Positions 5,599-6,930 of a DNA stretch of 6,930 nt are shown here, in pieces. Below the pieces are notes generated by a model, which did no database searches, was not told the DNA's origin, and saw nothing but the letters and a program-made list of their open reading frames with translations. The number at the start of each line of letters is the position of its first letter. Within the stretch, counting starts at the first letter, position 1. A program made the position numbers and the translations under genes. This DNA is from Candidatus Peregrinibacteria bacterium (GTDB lineage: Bacteria; Patescibacteriota; Gracilibacteria; UBA1369; LOWO2-01-FULL-3), in contig JABJOK010000128.1 of the NCBI GenBank assembly GCA_018664365.1, positions 1-6,930 of the forward strand. Reading direction: 5' to 3'.

Positions 5599-5621
5599 GA
5601 CAGGCCCTATTGTGCGAAGAT
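5593..5621 (+). promoter_or_regulatory. Promoter of the alpha/beta hydrolase gene
   Basis: A perfect TTGACA (5593-5598) is followed after 17 bases by GAAGAT (5616-5621, only 3 of 6) preceded by TGC at 5613-5615, an extended -10 feature. Transcription would begin near 5628, about 22 bases before the ATG at 5650. The -35 match is strong and the -10 match is weak. Confidence 0.4.
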
Positions 5622-5649
5622 ATGTGCTCGCAAAATTATTGTTATTATT

Positions 5650-6846
5650 ATGTCTGAAGAAAACACAGATTTGACGGAGTTACATGATCAATGGAATCTC
5701 CTGGGCCGTTATTATGTTCCGGGTTGTGGTTCAATTGAGGTTGATGGTGAAGATTTACAGTATGAGGTGCATGAGTTTGATTTAGGAAACGGAAGTGTAT
5801 ATCATTTTAATTCTAATGTTGATGCTGGTCAGGCGGAAAGATTGATTCATGAAGGAAGGCATAGGGGGGTTAAGCCTGTGCAAAGAGGGAAGGAAACCAG
5901 CGATGAGTTTATTTTTCCTACAAAGAAGAGAATTGTTACCGAGGTTACGCCAAATTTTGATGAGGAAAATGATTTAACTGTAATAGTTTGTCCAGGTTGG
6001 GGTGAAACGACTGCTCAATTTGAGCATGATTTTTTACTTGTTGAATTGAAAGAGGCTCAAAGGGCTGGCTATAGTAATCCGCGCATCATTGGAATTAATG
6101 CTGTAGGAAGAGGGAGTGATGAATATGTGAAGAATAGTGATAGATGTGTAAGCGTGGGGATGCTAGATGAAATTGATGACGTTGAATTTTTGACCCGCTT
6201 GTTAGATGCGCGAGGTCATATTGGTGAAAAAGTTGTTATTGTAGGTCATTCAATGGGGTATCTGAGTGCCATGGGTGTTGCAGATTCCTTAAGTGCTATA
6301 AACAATGTAAGAGAGGAGAGTGATGAGGTTCGTAGAAATGTGCAATCAATAGTTGCTTTAATGCCTGCGACTGATCAGCCTAGAGGTCTTTGGCGGCCAC
6401 GATTCGTATGGACTGTGAGAAAACAAGTCATCCCTGCCGTTTCTCAGGTGGCTAAGGGGACTGGTTCTTTAGCTCTTCCATATGCAGAACATGAGAGGAT
6501 TATGTTTTCTGGAGAGATAGAGAAAAATGCTGGTAAAAATCATTGGTTAAGAGGCAATCCAGATTCTGCGAGGCGCTTTTTAGGAGCTACTTTTAATGTT
6601 AAGAGACAGTTTAATGTTGATGAAATTCTTGAAGGAACTCGTTTTCATGTTTTTGGAGGGCACAAAGATAACTTGATTCCAAGAGGCATGGTTTTGAATG
6701 CTGCGGACTATCTTGATTCTGCGGCAAGAACTGTTGGAGGATCCTTGGAATTTGGAATGGATTTTGCTCATTCGATCCCACTTCAACTATCTGAAGCTCA
6801 GGATAGGGAGCTTTCAGGAGTTTTCTGCAAAGCTTTTAGACCCTAG
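5650..6846 (+). CDS. Alpha/beta hydrolase-fold protein
   Basis: A 398-residue protein with a complete serine-hydrolase triad: nucleophile Ser201 in the elbow GHSMG (199-203), likely acid Asp340 in GGHKDNLIP (337-344) and His374 in DFAHSIPL (371-378). The strand TVIVCPGWGET (110-120) just before supplies the oxyanion-hole turn, and KVVIVGH leads into the elbow in the usual way. The core therefore spans about 105-398, preceded by about 100 residues without a recognised fold. The substrate (ester, lipid or peptide) cannot be read from the sequence. No signal peptide or lipobox is seen, so it is probably cytoplasmic. The frame stays open back to 5557, but ATG 5650 is chosen: the earlier codons run through the palindrome and promoter and encode an implausible Pro-Arg-Cys stretch. 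It is divergent from the kinase-like gene; the next gene starts 50 bases downstream with its own promoter. Confidence 0.85.
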   Translation: MSEENTDLTELHDQWNLLGRYYVPGCGSIEVDGEDLQYEVHEFDLGNGSVYHFNSNVDAGQAERLIHEGRHRGVKPVQRGKETSDEFIFPTKKRIVTEVTPNFDEENDLTVIVCPGWGETTAQFEHDFLLVELKEAQRAGYSNPRIIGINAVGRGSDEYVKNSDRCVSVGMLDEIDDVEFLTRLLDARGHIGEKVVIVGHSMGYLSAMGVADSLSAINNVREESDEVRRNVQSIVALMPATDQPRGLWRPRFVWTVRKQVIPAVSQVAKGTGSLALPYAEHERIMFSGEIEKNAGKNHWLRGNPDSARRFLGATFNVKRQFNVDEILEGTRFHVFGGHKDNLIPRGMVLNAADYLDSAARTVGGSLEFGMDFAHSIPLQLSEAQDRELSGVFCKAFRP

Positions 6847-6862
6847 TTGGTGCTGAAACCGA

Positions 6863-6890
6863 TTGCAAAAACCTGCAAATCTGCTAAATT
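6863..6890 (+). promoter_or_regulatory. Extended -10 promoter giving a leaderless mRNA for the last gene
   Basis: TGC-TAAATT (6882-6890) is an extended -10 element (the hexamer matches 4 of 6) with TTGCAA (6863-6868, 4 of 6) 16 bases upstream. Exactly six bases (6891-6896) separate it from the ATG at 6897, the same geometry as at the MgtC-like gene, so transcription should begin on the A of the start codon. Confidence 0.55.
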
Positions 6891-6896
6891 TTGGGC

Positions 6897-6930
6897 ATGA
6901 GTAAATCTTCTGACACAACTGGTGAAAGAA
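6897..6930 (+). CDS. Start of an unidentified gene (partial)
   Basis: ATG at 6897 opens a frame that runs to the window edge as MSKSSDTTGER. It is placed by the well-positioned -10 box upstream and by the 50-base gap after the hydrolase stop, which leaves room for a separate transcript. Eleven residues are too few to suggest a function. The Ser/Thr-rich, polar start shows no signal peptide so far. Confidence 0.55.
   Translation, partial: MSKSSDTTGER

Noticed and set aside
5557..5649. In-frame upstream start lengthening the hydrolase by 31 residues
   Set aside because: This stretch contains the palindrome and the -35/-10 region, and its translation looks non-coding; ATG 5650 fits better.
5306..5657. 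Two overlapping short plus-strand frames across the start of the kinase-like gene
   Set aside because: Antisense to a better supported gene; translations look non-protein-like and have no initiation signal.
1..6930. UGA recoding to glycine
   Set aside because: All six complete genes read through in the standard code without internal TGA, so there is no positive evidence of recoding here.
1..6930. tRNA genes, CRISPR arrays, insertion sequences
   Set aside because: The intergenic gaps are at most 197 bases and show no cloverleaf, regularly spaced repeats, transposase or terminal repeats.

Overview
The window reads as a stretch of an AT-rich bacterial chromosome. bL28 makes it bacterial, and the promoters look sigma-70-like. 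None of the eight gene starts has a convincing Shine-Dalgarno sequence. At least two genes have an extended -10 box ending exactly six bases before their ATG, which is the signature of leaderless mRNAs. The six complete genes stop with TAG (4) or TAA (2), never TGA. No in-frame TGA interrupts any of them, so the standard bacterial code fits. An uncultivated lineage such as the Patescibacteria/CPR is possible, but this is a weak inference. I see no rRNA, tRNA, CRISPR array, transposon or phage gene.

Layout, left to right: (1) 1-701, minus: N-terminal 233 residues of an aspartate ammonia-lyase/class II fumarase family enzyme, cut by the window edge. (2) 702-842: divergent promoter region with a perfect 8-base inverted repeat. 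(3) 843-1037, plus: ribosomal protein bL28. (4) 1038-1448, minus: a small four-helix membrane protein whose stop codon abuts that of bL28. (5) 1449-1531: a second divergent promoter region. (6) 1532-2785, plus: an MgtC/SapB-DUF4010 membrane protein with a predicted leaderless start. (7) 2786-2982: a gene-poor gap holding two weak hairpins and a speculative 37-codon ORF. (8) 2983-4491, plus: type I glutamine synthetase with a long N-terminal extension, followed by a clear intrinsic terminator. (9) 4559-5521, minus: an unrecognised protein with a protein-kinase-like residue pattern. (10) 5522-5649: a third divergent region built around a long palindrome whose outer arms are two opposed TTGACA boxes. 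(11) 5650-6846, plus: an alpha/beta hydrolase with a complete Ser-Asp-His triad. (12) 6897-6930, plus: the first 11 codons of another gene, again with a leaderless-type promoter.

Strands alternate (-,+,-,+,+,-,+,+) and nearly every gene has its own promoter, so most are probably transcribed singly. Aspartase-type lyase and glutamine synthetase both handle ammonia, so the window has a loose nitrogen-metabolism flavour, but they are not in one operon. The most interesting items are the leaderless promoters, the kinase-like protein with Glu in place of the catalytic Asp, and the palindromic divergent promoter between that gene and the hydrolase. I do not see a recognisable new multi-gene defence or biosynthetic system.
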